64,000 nt of DNA from contig JAEWVF010000061.1 of the NCBI GenBank assembly GCA_023459215.1, positions 25,937-89,936 of the forward strand. Reading direction: 5' to 3'. This document shows, piece after piece, positions 57,299 through 64,000 of this stretch. Position numbers and translations under genes: made by a program. Every line of letters starts with the position of its first letter. Position 1 is the stretch's first letter. The notes beneath the pieces are model-generated. The model did no database searches. It was not told the origin of the DNA and worked only from the letters and a program-made list of their open reading frames with translations. This DNA comes from Chloroflexota bacterium (lineage in GTDB: Bacteria > Chloroflexota > Anaerolineae > Anaerolineales > Villigracilaceae).

Positions 57299-58945
57299 CT
57301 ATTCCACCGGGATTTCTGAATGAACTTTGTCGAGGTTAAGGCCGCTGTGTTTGCGGTAGGCTTTGAAACCGAAGTAAATCGCCGCAGCCACGCCATACAA
57401 AATCCCCATAAAAGCCAGGGATGTTCCATTTTTATAGCCGTTCTCGTTGATGCTATAACCGATCCCATACAGCGCATTGGGGTCAAACAGCCATTGGAAC
57501 AGCAAGTAAGCCAGGAAAGAGCCAAAAATAACGCCGGCCACCGTAATCAGCGGGATGCCCAAAACCTTGAACTTGGCAATCGGCGAAGCGTTGTACAAGT
57601 CCGGTTTAAGATACGGCAGCAGGGTGGCGGCAATGGTTGTACCGAAATAGGTTACGGCAATCACCAGAGTCGAAGCCAGGGTCAGGGAGCGGAAGCCCAA
57701 CACGTCATACGCAAACAGGAAGGAAACCACAATCGACGGCACAACCATCAGCAACAGGGCGACCACCGGCGTGCCGCTGCGCTCATCGACCTCGGCCACC
57801 TTTTCGGGCAGCAGGCGGTCAAAGGCAGCCGCAAAGACGACCCGGGTAGATGAGAGGAAAACCGTTCCGCTCCAGCCAAACCACCAGAGACTCATCAATC
57901 CCACCAGCAGAAATTGGAGCGGACGGCTCTCGGTCAGGAAGGCAGCCAAGAGCGCCGGATAAGGCCAGATGGGCAAAGGCGGCTGTTGCTCGGTTAATCC
58001 CCAGGCATGGTTCCACCAGGCGCCATTGGCCTGAACGTAGAAATCCCAGCCGATGGTTTTGGATATTGCAAACAAAACACCGATTCCCAGCAGGGTGGTG
58101 ACGGCCAGGGCAGAAGCCATACCGGCAAAGTTGCGCTTGAAATCAGTCGCGCCGCGCACTTCGCCATACAGCGTCGCGCCCCAGTTGGGCCACAAGTTAA
58201 AGAAGACGATATACGGCAGGGTCAACAACACCAGGTTGAACGTGCCCCCCGTCAGCGGCAGGGCGGCCCCGGCGGCCTGCCCGGCGGCGACAGTGGCCTC
58301 GTAAACATCCGCCTGCGCCCCAAACAGGGCGACCGCATTTGATTCCAACCCGGCTTTGAAGGTTTCGGGAGAGCCGCTTAACAGCAGAACAACCATCAGC
58401 AGCAGCCCCAGGATGCCGCCATAAAAACACCACTTCTGAATCTGGGCGTAACGTTTCATGCCCAAAATAATATAAAAAGTGACAATCGCCAGGGTAATCA
58501 GGGCGGTGGTGAACAGGCCAAGCGATGTCTGGCCGAACCAGAGGGCCACATCTTTCGCGCCCAAAATCCCCAGGATGGGGGTAATGACGATGTGGCGCAG
58601 CATGTCAGCGTAGAGCGGAACCCAGAGCCAGAGGATGAACCACCAGCCGGTCACTGCCAGGATAAATCCGATTCCGCCGCCGAGGATACGGCTTTGCCAG
58701 ACGTAATCGCCGCCGGAGCGCGGCATGACCGCAATCAGGGCCGCATACACAACCACTTCAAACAGGATAAAGAGCGCGCTGAGAAGCAGCGACCAGACCA
58801 GGCCGCCCTGAAGCGAATACATCTGGCTAAAGCTATACAGGCCCAGAGTGACCAGGTTGATGGAAAAAAAAGCATAAACGAACGCATCGAATACTGACCA
58901 GGAACGTACCAGACCGGTAGCTTTACGGATAAAAAGATCAGACAT
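57299..58945 (-). CDS. APC-superfamily amino acid permease
   Basis: A 548-residue transporter with about 12-14 membrane helices. The first helix has the broken FVYAFFSINLVTLGLYSF motif, then ALIAVMPRSGGDYVWQSRIL, typical of the APC family substrate site. RSGTPVVALLLMVVPSIVVS is the conserved stretch before helix 9. The C-terminus is cytoplasmic. Length is slightly above the family average. Substrate not determinable; amino acid or amine is likely. Confidence 0.85.
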   Translation of the reverse strand: MSDLFIRKATGLVRSWSVFDAFVYAFFSINLVTLGLYSFSQMYSLQGGLVWSLLLSALFILFEVVVYAALIAVMPRSGGDYVWQSRILGGGIGFILAVTGWWFILWLWVPLYADMLRHIVITPILGILGAKDVALWFGQTSLGLFTTALITLAIVTFYIILGMKRYAQIQKWCFYGGILGLLLMVVLLLSGSPETFKAGLESNAVALFGAQADVYEATVAAGQAAGAALPLTGGTFNLVLLTLPYIVFFNLWPNWGATLYGEVRGATDFKRNFAGMASALAVTTLLGIGVLFAISKTIGWDFYVQANGAWWNHAWGLTEQQPPLPIWPYPALLAAFLTESRPLQFLLVGLMSLWWFGWSGTVFLSSTRVVFAAAFDRLLPEKVAEVDERSGTPVVALLLMVVPSIVVSFLFAYDVLGFRSLTLASTLVIAVTYFGTTIAATLLPYLKPDLYNASPIAKFKVLGIPLITVAGVIFGSFLAYLLFQWLFDPNALYGIGYSINENGYKNGTSLAFMGILYGVAAAIYFGFKAYRKHSGLNLDKVHSEIPVE

Positions 58946-58973
58946 GGGAATTCTCCTGTTGGGTGGTTTGGTG

Positions 58974-59915
58974 TCAACCTTGGGTTAGCACATAGCTTTC
59001 AATTTTGTTCTTGCCGAGCTTAACTAATGCTCCTTGCAAAACGCCCTGCTCGTACAACGAGCCGGGATTGATGCACAACGTTTTACCGATTCGGCTGTGG
59101 CCGCGCCCTTCGTGGATATGTCCATGCAGGCTGAGCAGCGGCTGATGTTTTTCGATGGCCGCGCGCAAGGCGGTTGAGCCAACCGGCTTAAGAGCATTCC
59201 CGGCATATTTGGGGCGCAGGTTTTCATCCAATTCAGGGGCTTCATCGAGATTGGATTTAAAAGGAGGAACATGGATATTGAAAACAGCGTTGCGCGGGTC
59301 ACGCAAACCAGCAATCATGGCCTGGTAACGCGCGGCCAGATCGGGTTCATCCTCTTCGCGGTAGGTGTTCCAGGGGGTGCGATTCGACCAGCCGGAGGAG
59401 ATCATCTCATGCTGGGCATCCAGGGCGACCACCTGCCCTTCAGCCAGGCGGATATGTTTCGCCGAGCGGAGCATTTCATCGATCTCGAACTGGTCATCGT
59501 TGCCGGGCGCGACGAAAACCCGCATCCCGCTGCCGGCCAATTTGGTTTCAGCCAGTTCAAGCCATTCAGCCATGACCCGCAACACTTCGCGCATGAAAAT
59601 CTCGTGGATGCGGTCGGGATTGCGCTCCAATTCAACCAGTTCATCCGGGTTGGTCAGGTAGGGGTAATAACCCCGGCTGCGGATGCGCCGGACCATCTCG
59701 GCCAATTCATCGGCGCCTTGAACATCAAAATCCTGTTGTAAAAGCGTTATTTTGTATTGCTCGCCCCCGCGATGCACAACCGGCACAATCGCCTTGCCGG
59801 TCATATCCCCACCCAGGATAAGCACATCCGCCCCATAAAATTTGCCGGCGTTGAGAAATTTTTTCCAGCAAATATCTGAACCATGAATATCAGTCGCAAA
59901 AAAAAGCGTGGTCAC
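58974..59915 (-). CDS. Calcineurin-like metallophosphoesterase
   Basis: A 313-residue phosphoesterase. The di-metal motifs are complete: FATDIHGS (Asp9, His11), LILGGDMTGK, FVAPGNDDQ, FNIHVPPF and SLHGHIHEGRG. The start is GTG 59915, with GAGGAG 10 nt upstream. No membrane segment. It starts 15 bases after the small gene at 59931 ends on the same strand. Substrate unknown. Confidence 0.88.
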   Translation of the reverse strand: MTTLFFATDIHGSDICWKKFLNAGKFYGADVLILGGDMTGKAIVPVVHRGGEQYKITLLQQDFDVQGADELAEMVRRIRSRGYYPYLTNPDELVELERNPDRIHEIFMREVLRVMAEWLELAETKLAGSGMRVFVAPGNDDQFEIDEMLRSAKHIRLAEGQVVALDAQHEMISSGWSNRTPWNTYREEDEPDLAARYQAMIAGLRDPRNAVFNIHVPPFKSNLDEAPELDENLRPKYAGNALKPVGSTALRAAIEKHQPLLSLHGHIHEGRGHSRIGKTLCINPGSLYEQGVLQGALVKLGKNKIESYVLTQG

Positions 59916-59930
59916 CCGGGAATACTCCTC

Positions 59931-60167
59931 TTACAAAATTAAGACAAAACAGGCCGCAATCCTGGCGGTCTGTTGATTTTCAAGATGAACATCTACCCTT
60001 GACAGGTGCGATCCAGGAATCCATCCTTGCGGGGTGGGCAACTGCATCTGGGTCGGTTCAAGATATTGGCGGCGCACCTCGCGCCGATTGGGAAGAACGC
60101 CCCAGGCCAACAACGACAAGGAGGCAATCAGGAAAATCAGCGCGAGGGTCAGGCGCAGGGCTTTCAC
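59931..60167 (-). CDS. Small single-helix membrane protein
   Basis: A 78-residue protein from GTG 60167: VKALRLTLALIFLIASLSLLAWG is one membrane helix or signal anchor. A basic/polar region (PNRREVRRQYLEPTQMQLP) and a second hydrophobic end (ARIAACFVLIL) follow. A TATAAT box lies 7 nt before the GTG, so the transcript is probably leaderless; the longer upstream frame is not supported. Function unknown. Confidence 0.5.
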   Translation of the reverse strand: MKALRLTLALIFLIASLSLLAWGVLPNRREVRRQYLEPTQMQLPTPQGWIPGSHLSRVDVHLENQQTARIAACFVLIL

Positions 60168-60174
60168 AGGCGCT

Positions 60175-60180
60175 ATTATA
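60175..60180 (-). promoter_or_regulatory. TATAAT box of small membrane protein/phosphoesterase operon
   Basis: Minus-strand TATAAT, AGCGCCT (7 nt), then GTG 60167. No ribosome binding site fits between them. Confidence 0.55.
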
Positions 60181-60294
60181 ACCCAGCGTTCATTTGACAA
60201 CGAATTCCAGGGAATTGTTGATTTAATAATGTTACCGGTCACAAATGGGTGTACAATAGGTCAAATCCTTATCCCCACCCCGGAGAAAAAGCCC

Positions 60295-61704
60295 ATGAGC
60301 ACTTCTGCCCTGCAAGAAGAACGTGTCCCTGTTGCCAGCCGCGTCTGGATTTCGCTGGCGGATGCCTCGGTTGCGATCCTGCAAGCGCTGGTAGCCGCCG
60401 GAGCGTTGACGTATTACTTCGTCAACATTCGCGGCCTGTCGACCTATTACACCGGCATCGTCTGGCTGTTGTTCGGCATCTGGAATGCGGTCAACGATCC
60501 ACTCTTCGGCTACATCAGTGACCGCACCAAGAACAAGCTCGGACGGCGCATCCCCTACATCCGCTATGGAACGCCGATCTTCGTACTCGGCTTCATCCTG
60601 TTCTGGCTCGATATTCCGGGCGTCAATTCGCAATTGGGCCTGTTCATCCAAATGCTGCTGGCATTGTTCATCTACGATACGCTCTACACCGCCATCGCCA
60701 CCAGCCTGTACATCATGCCTTATGAAGTGGCAATTTCGAACAAGGCGCGCTCGAGCATCTTTGTCTGGAAAATCATCTTCATGGTTTTTACCATCATCGT
60801 GCCGGTGGCCATCGAAGGCACGATCAAGCCGGAGGTGGGCGACCTGGCGGGCATCAGTTTCTTCCGCTGGTTCATGATCCTGTTCTCGGTCGGCATGGGC
60901 CTGGTCATCTATGCCAGCACCTTTTTCTACAAGGAAAAACATTACACCCAGGAAGATGAGCAGCCCGGTATCATCGAGGCGCTGGTGCAGTGCTTCAAAA
61001 ACCGTTCCTTCGTCATCTTCGAGGTGCTCAGTTTCACCATCATGTTCGTGCAAACCGCGCTGATGCAAGGCTTGTGGTACTACTTCGACGAAATCGACGT
61101 GGCCCGCACCCCGCTTTACATCGCCCTGGCGGCTGGCATCATCGGCGGCGTCTTCCTGTGGATCAATCGCCGCGAACCCTGGGGGGTGAAATTCAGCACC
61201 CGCCTGTTCAGCCTGCTGTTTGCGATTGGCTGTTTTATCGTTGTCCTGCTCGGGCAAAACAGCATCGCCGCCACCATCGGCTTCCTGCTCTTCGGGCTGG
61301 GTTTCTCAGGCGGTATGTACCTGATTCCGCTGATGAACGGCGATGTGGTCGATATGGACGAACACCGCACCGGCCTGCGCCGCGAGGGCATGTACGCCGG
61401 CGTTAACAGCCTGATCACCAAACCGGCCATCAGCCTGGCGCAATGGGTGATGTTGACCTTTATGGGGCTGTGGGGCTACGACCAGACCCTGGGCAAGGGA
61501 TTGCAGTCGGCCAGCGCTGAAACCGGCATCCTGCTCGGCTGGGTACTGGTTCCGGGAATCTTACTGTTCATCTCCTTTGTTGCCCTGCACTGGTATCCGC
61601 TGGACGGCTCCGATTGGCTGGGAATCAAATCCAAGCTGGCAGAAGTTCACAAGGCAAAAGAACGCAAGTATCTTGAATCGCAAGGCTATAAGTTTGTCGA
61701 TTAA
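60295..61704 (+). CDS. GPH-family sugar:cation symporter
   Basis: A 469-residue transporter starting MSTSALQEERVPVASR, with CGGAGAA upstream. It has 12 predicted helices and GIWNAVNDPLFGYISDRTKN, then KLGRRIPYIRYG: the NDPxxGxxSDRT...GRRRP motif of the glycoside-pentoside-hexuronide family. GMYLIPLMNGDVVDMDE and GLRREGMYAGVNSLITKPA are the second-half signature. It probably imports an oligosaccharide or glycoside with H+ or Na+. It is monocistronic, with a bidirectional terminator after it. Confidence 0.85.
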   Translation: MSTSALQEERVPVASRVWISLADASVAILQALVAAGALTYYFVNIRGLSTYYTGIVWLLFGIWNAVNDPLFGYISDRTKNKLGRRIPYIRYGTPIFVLGFILFWLDIPGVNSQLGLFIQMLLALFIYDTLYTAIATSLYIMPYEVAISNKARSSIFVWKIIFMVFTIIVPVAIEGTIKPEVGDLAGISFFRWFMILFSVGMGLVIYASTFFYKEKHYTQEDEQPGIIEALVQCFKNRSFVIFEVLSFTIMFVQTALMQGLWYYFDEIDVARTPLYIALAAGIIGGVFLWINRREPWGVKFSTRLFSLLFAIGCFIVVLLGQNSIAATIGFLLFGLGFSGGMYLIPLMNGDVVDMDEHRTGLRREGMYAGVNSLITKPAISLAQWVMLTFMGLWGYDQTLGKGLQSASAETGILLGWVLVPGILLFISFVALHWYPLDGSDWLGIKSKLAEVHKAKERKYLESQGYKFVD

Positions 61705-61721
61705 ATGAAAAACGGGAAATA

Positions 61722-61763
61722 AGAAACGAGAGGATGGGCTTGGTTGCTCATCCTCTCGTTTCT
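61722..61763. terminator. Bidirectional terminator
   Basis: AGAAACGAGAGGATG (61722-61736) and CATCCTCTCGTTTCT (61749-61763) form a perfect 15-bp stem. It lies between the convergent symporter and chelatase genes. Confidence 0.82.
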
Positions 61764-61783
61764 TTATTAACCACAATCAGCCG

Positions 61784-63846
61784 TTAGCGCTTGGTGGCAA
61801 CACTGTTCATCTCTTCGCGCACAGTGTGGTACAGGTTCTCGGCTTTGATCTCGCCCAGACTGTAGCAGGGCGCTTCGAGATGGTCGGCCAACTGTTGGGC
61901 CAGCCCCTGGTCAAAAGCGGCGTGTTCCATATTCACGACCACCGAGCGGACATGCTGTTCGGCAATCGCCTCGGCAAAACGGAAGGATTCCTCCTGCGGG
62001 GCCATCGTTCCGACCGAAACGTTGCCCGCGCCATCGGTCATCACCAACAGCAGCGGCTGGACGTCGGGATGCAGGCGTTTTTCGCGCATGAGCACATCAT
62101 GGGCCATCAACAATCCCGCCGAAAGCGGGGTTTTGCCGCCAACCGGGATTTCCATCAGGGCGCGCTGGGCCAGTTGCACCGAATTGGTCGGCGGCAGGAC
62201 GAGGGTGGCGCGGTCTTTCTGGAAGACAATCAGCCCAACCCGGTCACGGCGCTGATAAGCGTCCGTCAGCAGGGACAGGATTGCGCCCTTGGTTGCGTTC
62301 ATGCGCTCGGCCACCGCCATCGACCAGGAGGCATCCACCAGGAACAGCACCAGGTTGGCCATGCGCTTGACGCGAATCTTGCGCTGCAAATCGCCGGGCA
62401 GGATGGCAAAAGCCATGTGTTTGCGTTGCTCTTCACGCCGTTTCTGGAATGGCGCAGCCGCGCGGATGGTGGCGTCAAAGGCAATGTCGCTGGTTTTGCC
62501 ATTGGCCGGGCGCGACATGATATACCGGCCACGCTTGCGGTCAGTACGAGTCCGCGAGCGACGGCCGGCATTTTTGCGAGTCAGTTTATCGAGGGGGGTA
62601 TCGAGTTTGCGCGGGGCAAAGGTTTCGCCAGTTTTAACCCTTTTGCCGCCATCCCACCAGTTGGCGTTGTTGTTGGCAAAGACATCCTGCGGAGCCGGCT
62701 CAGGGGCGCCGGCCTCCGAGGAATCATCCTCAATCGAGTTTTCTAGGATCGACTTTTTTTTTCCTGCGCATCTTCGGACTGGCCTGATTCCTGTTCAGGA
62801 CCATCTTCGGGTACAGACTGACCGACCAACTGCTCGATACGTTCCTGCAATTGCTGGCTGGTCAGTTCGGCCTGGTGGAAGGGGCCGCGCTTGATGCGGT
62901 GCGGCAGGGCCAGTTCGGCGGCCAGGGCAATATCATGATCGGTAATCGTGGTGCGGCCCTCGAAGGCGGCCTGGGCGCGGGCGGCCTTCAGGATGACCAG
63001 GTCGGCGCGATGGCCGTCCACATTTAAGGAAGAGGTCAGGGCGGCAATCGAAAGCATATCGCGCTTGGTATGCGTCACCTGGCCCACCAGTTTGCGGGCC
63101 AATTCAATCTGGCGCGAAAGCTCGCCTTCTTTGTCAAGGAACACCTTGCGGAAGGCATTCGCATCCGCTTCATAGCCCAGGTTGCGCTCCATAATGGTCA
63201 CCCGCTCGCGGGTATCGCGAATCCCGGTAATTTCAACGGAAAAAGCGAAACGGTCGAGCAACTGCGGGCGCAGGTCGCCCTCTTCGGGGTTCATCGTCCC
63301 GACCAGGATAAAGCGGGCCGGGTGCGAGAAGGAGATGCCTTCGCGCTCGACGATGTTCATACCCATCGCCGCCGAATCGAGCAGCAGGTCGACGACATGG
63401 TCATCGAGCAGGTTGACTTCATCGATGTAGAGCAGGCCGCCGTTGGCATTGGCCAATACGCCCGGCTCGAAGTGCCGTTCGCCTTTCTGAATGGCTTTCT
63501 CAATATCGAGTGTGCCGACCACGCGGTCTTCGGTGGCCGAAACCGGCAGGTTGACAAAGGGGATCGGGCGAATCTCGAAAGGCAAATCCTTGCCATCCGA
63601 GGCGCGTTCCTTGCATTCAGTACACCAGGCATTCGGCTGGTCAGGATCGCAGCCGAAACGGCAGTTCTTGACCGCCTTGACCTTGGGCAGCAGGGCCGCC
63701 AGGGCGCGCGCCGCGGTCGACTTGCCCGTACCACGCTCACCGCGAATTAAGACCCCGCCGATGCGGGTATCAACAGCATTCAAAATCAGGGCGCGCTTCA
63801 TGCGCTCCTGGCCGACAATGGCAGTAAAAGGGTAAATTGTTGGCAT
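61784..63846 (-). CDS. chlD: ChlD-type chelatase medium subunit, made by -1 frameshift
   Basis: The full product is about 687 residues when the frame slips -1 on A9 at 62754-62762. It has an N-terminal AAA+ domain (1-330), an acidic/Pro-rich linker (ENSIEDDSSEAGAPEPAPQD), a basic stretch (SRTRTDRKRGRY), and a VWA domain whose MIDAS is intact (VDASWSMAV; VMTDGAGN) after NGKTSDIAFDATIRAAAP. This is the architecture of Mg/Co-chelatase D subunits. The downstream frame has no ATG, GTG or TTG between its upstream stop (62795) and codon 62518, which is already inside the linker, so it cannot be a normal separate gene. In a non-phototroph it probably serves CobN-dependent cobalt insertion. Confidence 0.8.
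62743..63846 (-). CDS. ChlI-type chelatase small subunit, zero-frame product
   Basis: The zero frame gives 367 residues ending AQEKKSRS at TAG 62743. It is a complete AAA+ ATPase: Walker A GERGTGKSTAARAL, Walker B GGLLYIDEVNLLDD, sensor GTMNPEEGDLRPQLLDRF and NVDGHRADLVILKAAR. A Cys cluster (CRFGCDPDQP, CTECKER) is inserted after the first helix, as in several BchI/ChlI homologues. The C-terminal tail is acidic. Ending right after the A9 run, it could be the small subunit produced when no frameshift occurs. GAGG lies upstream of ATG 63846. Confidence 0.85.
   Translation of the reverse strand: MPTIYPFTAIVGQERMKRALILNAVDTRIGGVLIRGERGTGKSTAARALAALLPKVKAVKNCRFGCDPDQPNAWCTECKERASDGKDLPFEIRPIPFVNLPVSATEDRVVGTLDIEKAIQKGERHFEPGVLANANGGLLYIDEVNLLDDHVVDLLLDSAAMGMNIVEREGISFSHPARFILVGTMNPEEGDLRPQLLDRFAFSVEITGIRDTRERVTIMERNLGYEADANAFRKVFLDKEGELSRQIELARKLVGQVTHTKRDMLSIAALTSSLNVDGHRADLVILKAARAQAAFEGRTTITDHDIALAAELALPHRIKRGPFHQAELTSQQLQERIEQLVGQSVPEDGPEQESGQSEDAQEKKSRS
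62754..62762 (-). promoter_or_regulatory. A9 slippery site for -1 frameshifting
   Basis: On the minus strand the zero frame reads GAA AAA AAA AGT. A -1 slip on A-AAA-AAA gives AAG TCG ATC CTA and joins the linker-VWA frame. GGAG/CCGGC and GCCGG/CTCC (about 36 nt downstream) can form a hairpin that may assist. Confidence 0.65.
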
Positions 63847-63867
63847 AAACGGTTCCTCAGAACAAAG

Positions 63868-63873
63868 ATTATA
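63868..63873 (-). promoter_or_regulatory. TATAAT -10 box of chlD
   Basis: Minus-strand TATAAT about 21 nt before ATG 63846, leaving room for the GAGGAAC ribosome binding site. No clear -35. Confidence 0.5.
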
Positions 63874-63935
63874 CTGCCTTTTGAAGCATAGGAGCCAGAT
63901 TTTATGAGATAATCACGCCCTGAAAAGGGAGTTCC

Positions 63936-64000
63936 ATGCACGAAGCTATCGTCAACTTACACATGCATACACGCTACTCGGATGGCACTGGCAGCCACCG
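63936..64000 (+). CDS. PHP-domain protein, C-terminus cut by window edge
   Basis: The first 21 codons read MHEAIVNLHMHTRYSDGTGS. HMHTRYSDG is the first metal motif of PHP phosphoesterases (as in histidinol phosphatase or polymerase-associated PHP). GGGAG lies 5 nt before the ATG, and GATAAT at 63908-63913 may be its -10. Divergent from chlD. The rest lies outside the window. Confidence 0.75.
   Translation, partial: MHEAIVNLHMHTRYSDGTGSH

Noticed and set aside
60034..60294. N-terminal extension of the sugar symporter
   Set aside because: ATG 60295 has a ribosome binding site and starts a typical GPH N-terminus; the extension overlaps the divergent small gene and its promoter.
61784..62518. 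VWA protein starting at ATG 62518 as an independent gene
   Set aside because: The same frame continues upstream through a typical ChlD linker with no start codon, and no ribosome binding site precedes 62518.

Overview
The window looks like chromosomal DNA of a Chloroflexota bacterium, most likely a non-phototrophic Anaerolineae relative. That placement is an inference from several signs: a G+C-rich, gene-dense layout; class III cyclase-ATPase-TPR regulators; a MoxR/DUF58/DUF4129 cluster; an ECF sigma factor paired with a DUF5667 protein; lipoproteins and pilin-like proteins with Thr-Pro linkers; a membrane-arm-only nuo cluster; and an F0-only ATP synthase cluster. No rRNA, tRNA, CRISPR array or recognisable transposase was seen.

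Layout. 1-2.5 kb is an A+T-rich stretch with a cut-off membrane protein, a PD-(D/E)XK nuclease-like protein and a lipoprotein. 2.6-10.5 kb is metabolic: a stand-alone IMP cyclohydrolase domain, then a minus-strand tyrosine/homogentisate degradation set (4-hydroxyphenylpyruvate dioxygenase, fumarylacetoacetase-type hydrolase, cupin, homogentisate dioxygenase) with a serine hydrolase and a flavin reductase-like protein. 10.6-19.1 kb holds an orphan solute-binding lipoprotein, a Cys-rich protein, a response regulator, pyruvate phosphate dikinase and a large cyclase-ATPase-TPR regulator. 19.2-25.3 kb has an ICMT-like methyltransferase and a PadR-SDR-ABC transporter block split by a frameshifted four-helix-bundle gene carried between repeats. 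25.4-33.6 kb has a GT39-type membrane protein, TerC, a radical SAM protein, the MoxR cluster and a PPOX-type protein.

33.7-50.1 kb holds a second cyclase-ATPase-TPR protein, MurE, the F0 half of ATP synthase (AtpI-like, a, c, and a b-delta fusion) and the membrane arm of complex I (N, M, M, L, K, J, H, A). The F1 subunits and the complex I peripheral arm are not here, so both machines must be completed from other loci. The nuoM gene is duplicated in tandem beside an unusually long nuoL.

50.4-55.7 kb is a coherent regulatory system: an ECF sigma factor, its likely membrane anti-sigma partner, and a three-gene TadE/TadG-like operon. The sigma gene and the pilin operon are preceded by nearly identical promoter-like blocks with a CGTC -10 element, suggesting that the sigma factor controls both. 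55.8-64 kb holds a lipoprotein, a nucleotidyltransferase-fold protein, an APC permease, a metallophosphoesterase, a GPH-type sugar symporter, a chlD-type chelatase gene whose two halves are joined across an A9 run (probable programmed -1 frameshift), and the start of a PHP-domain gene.

Several minus- and plus-strand genes start 7-10 nt after a TATAAT box, so leaderless transcription seems common. Intrinsic terminators close most operons. All functional calls come from reading the sequence alone; no database search was run.
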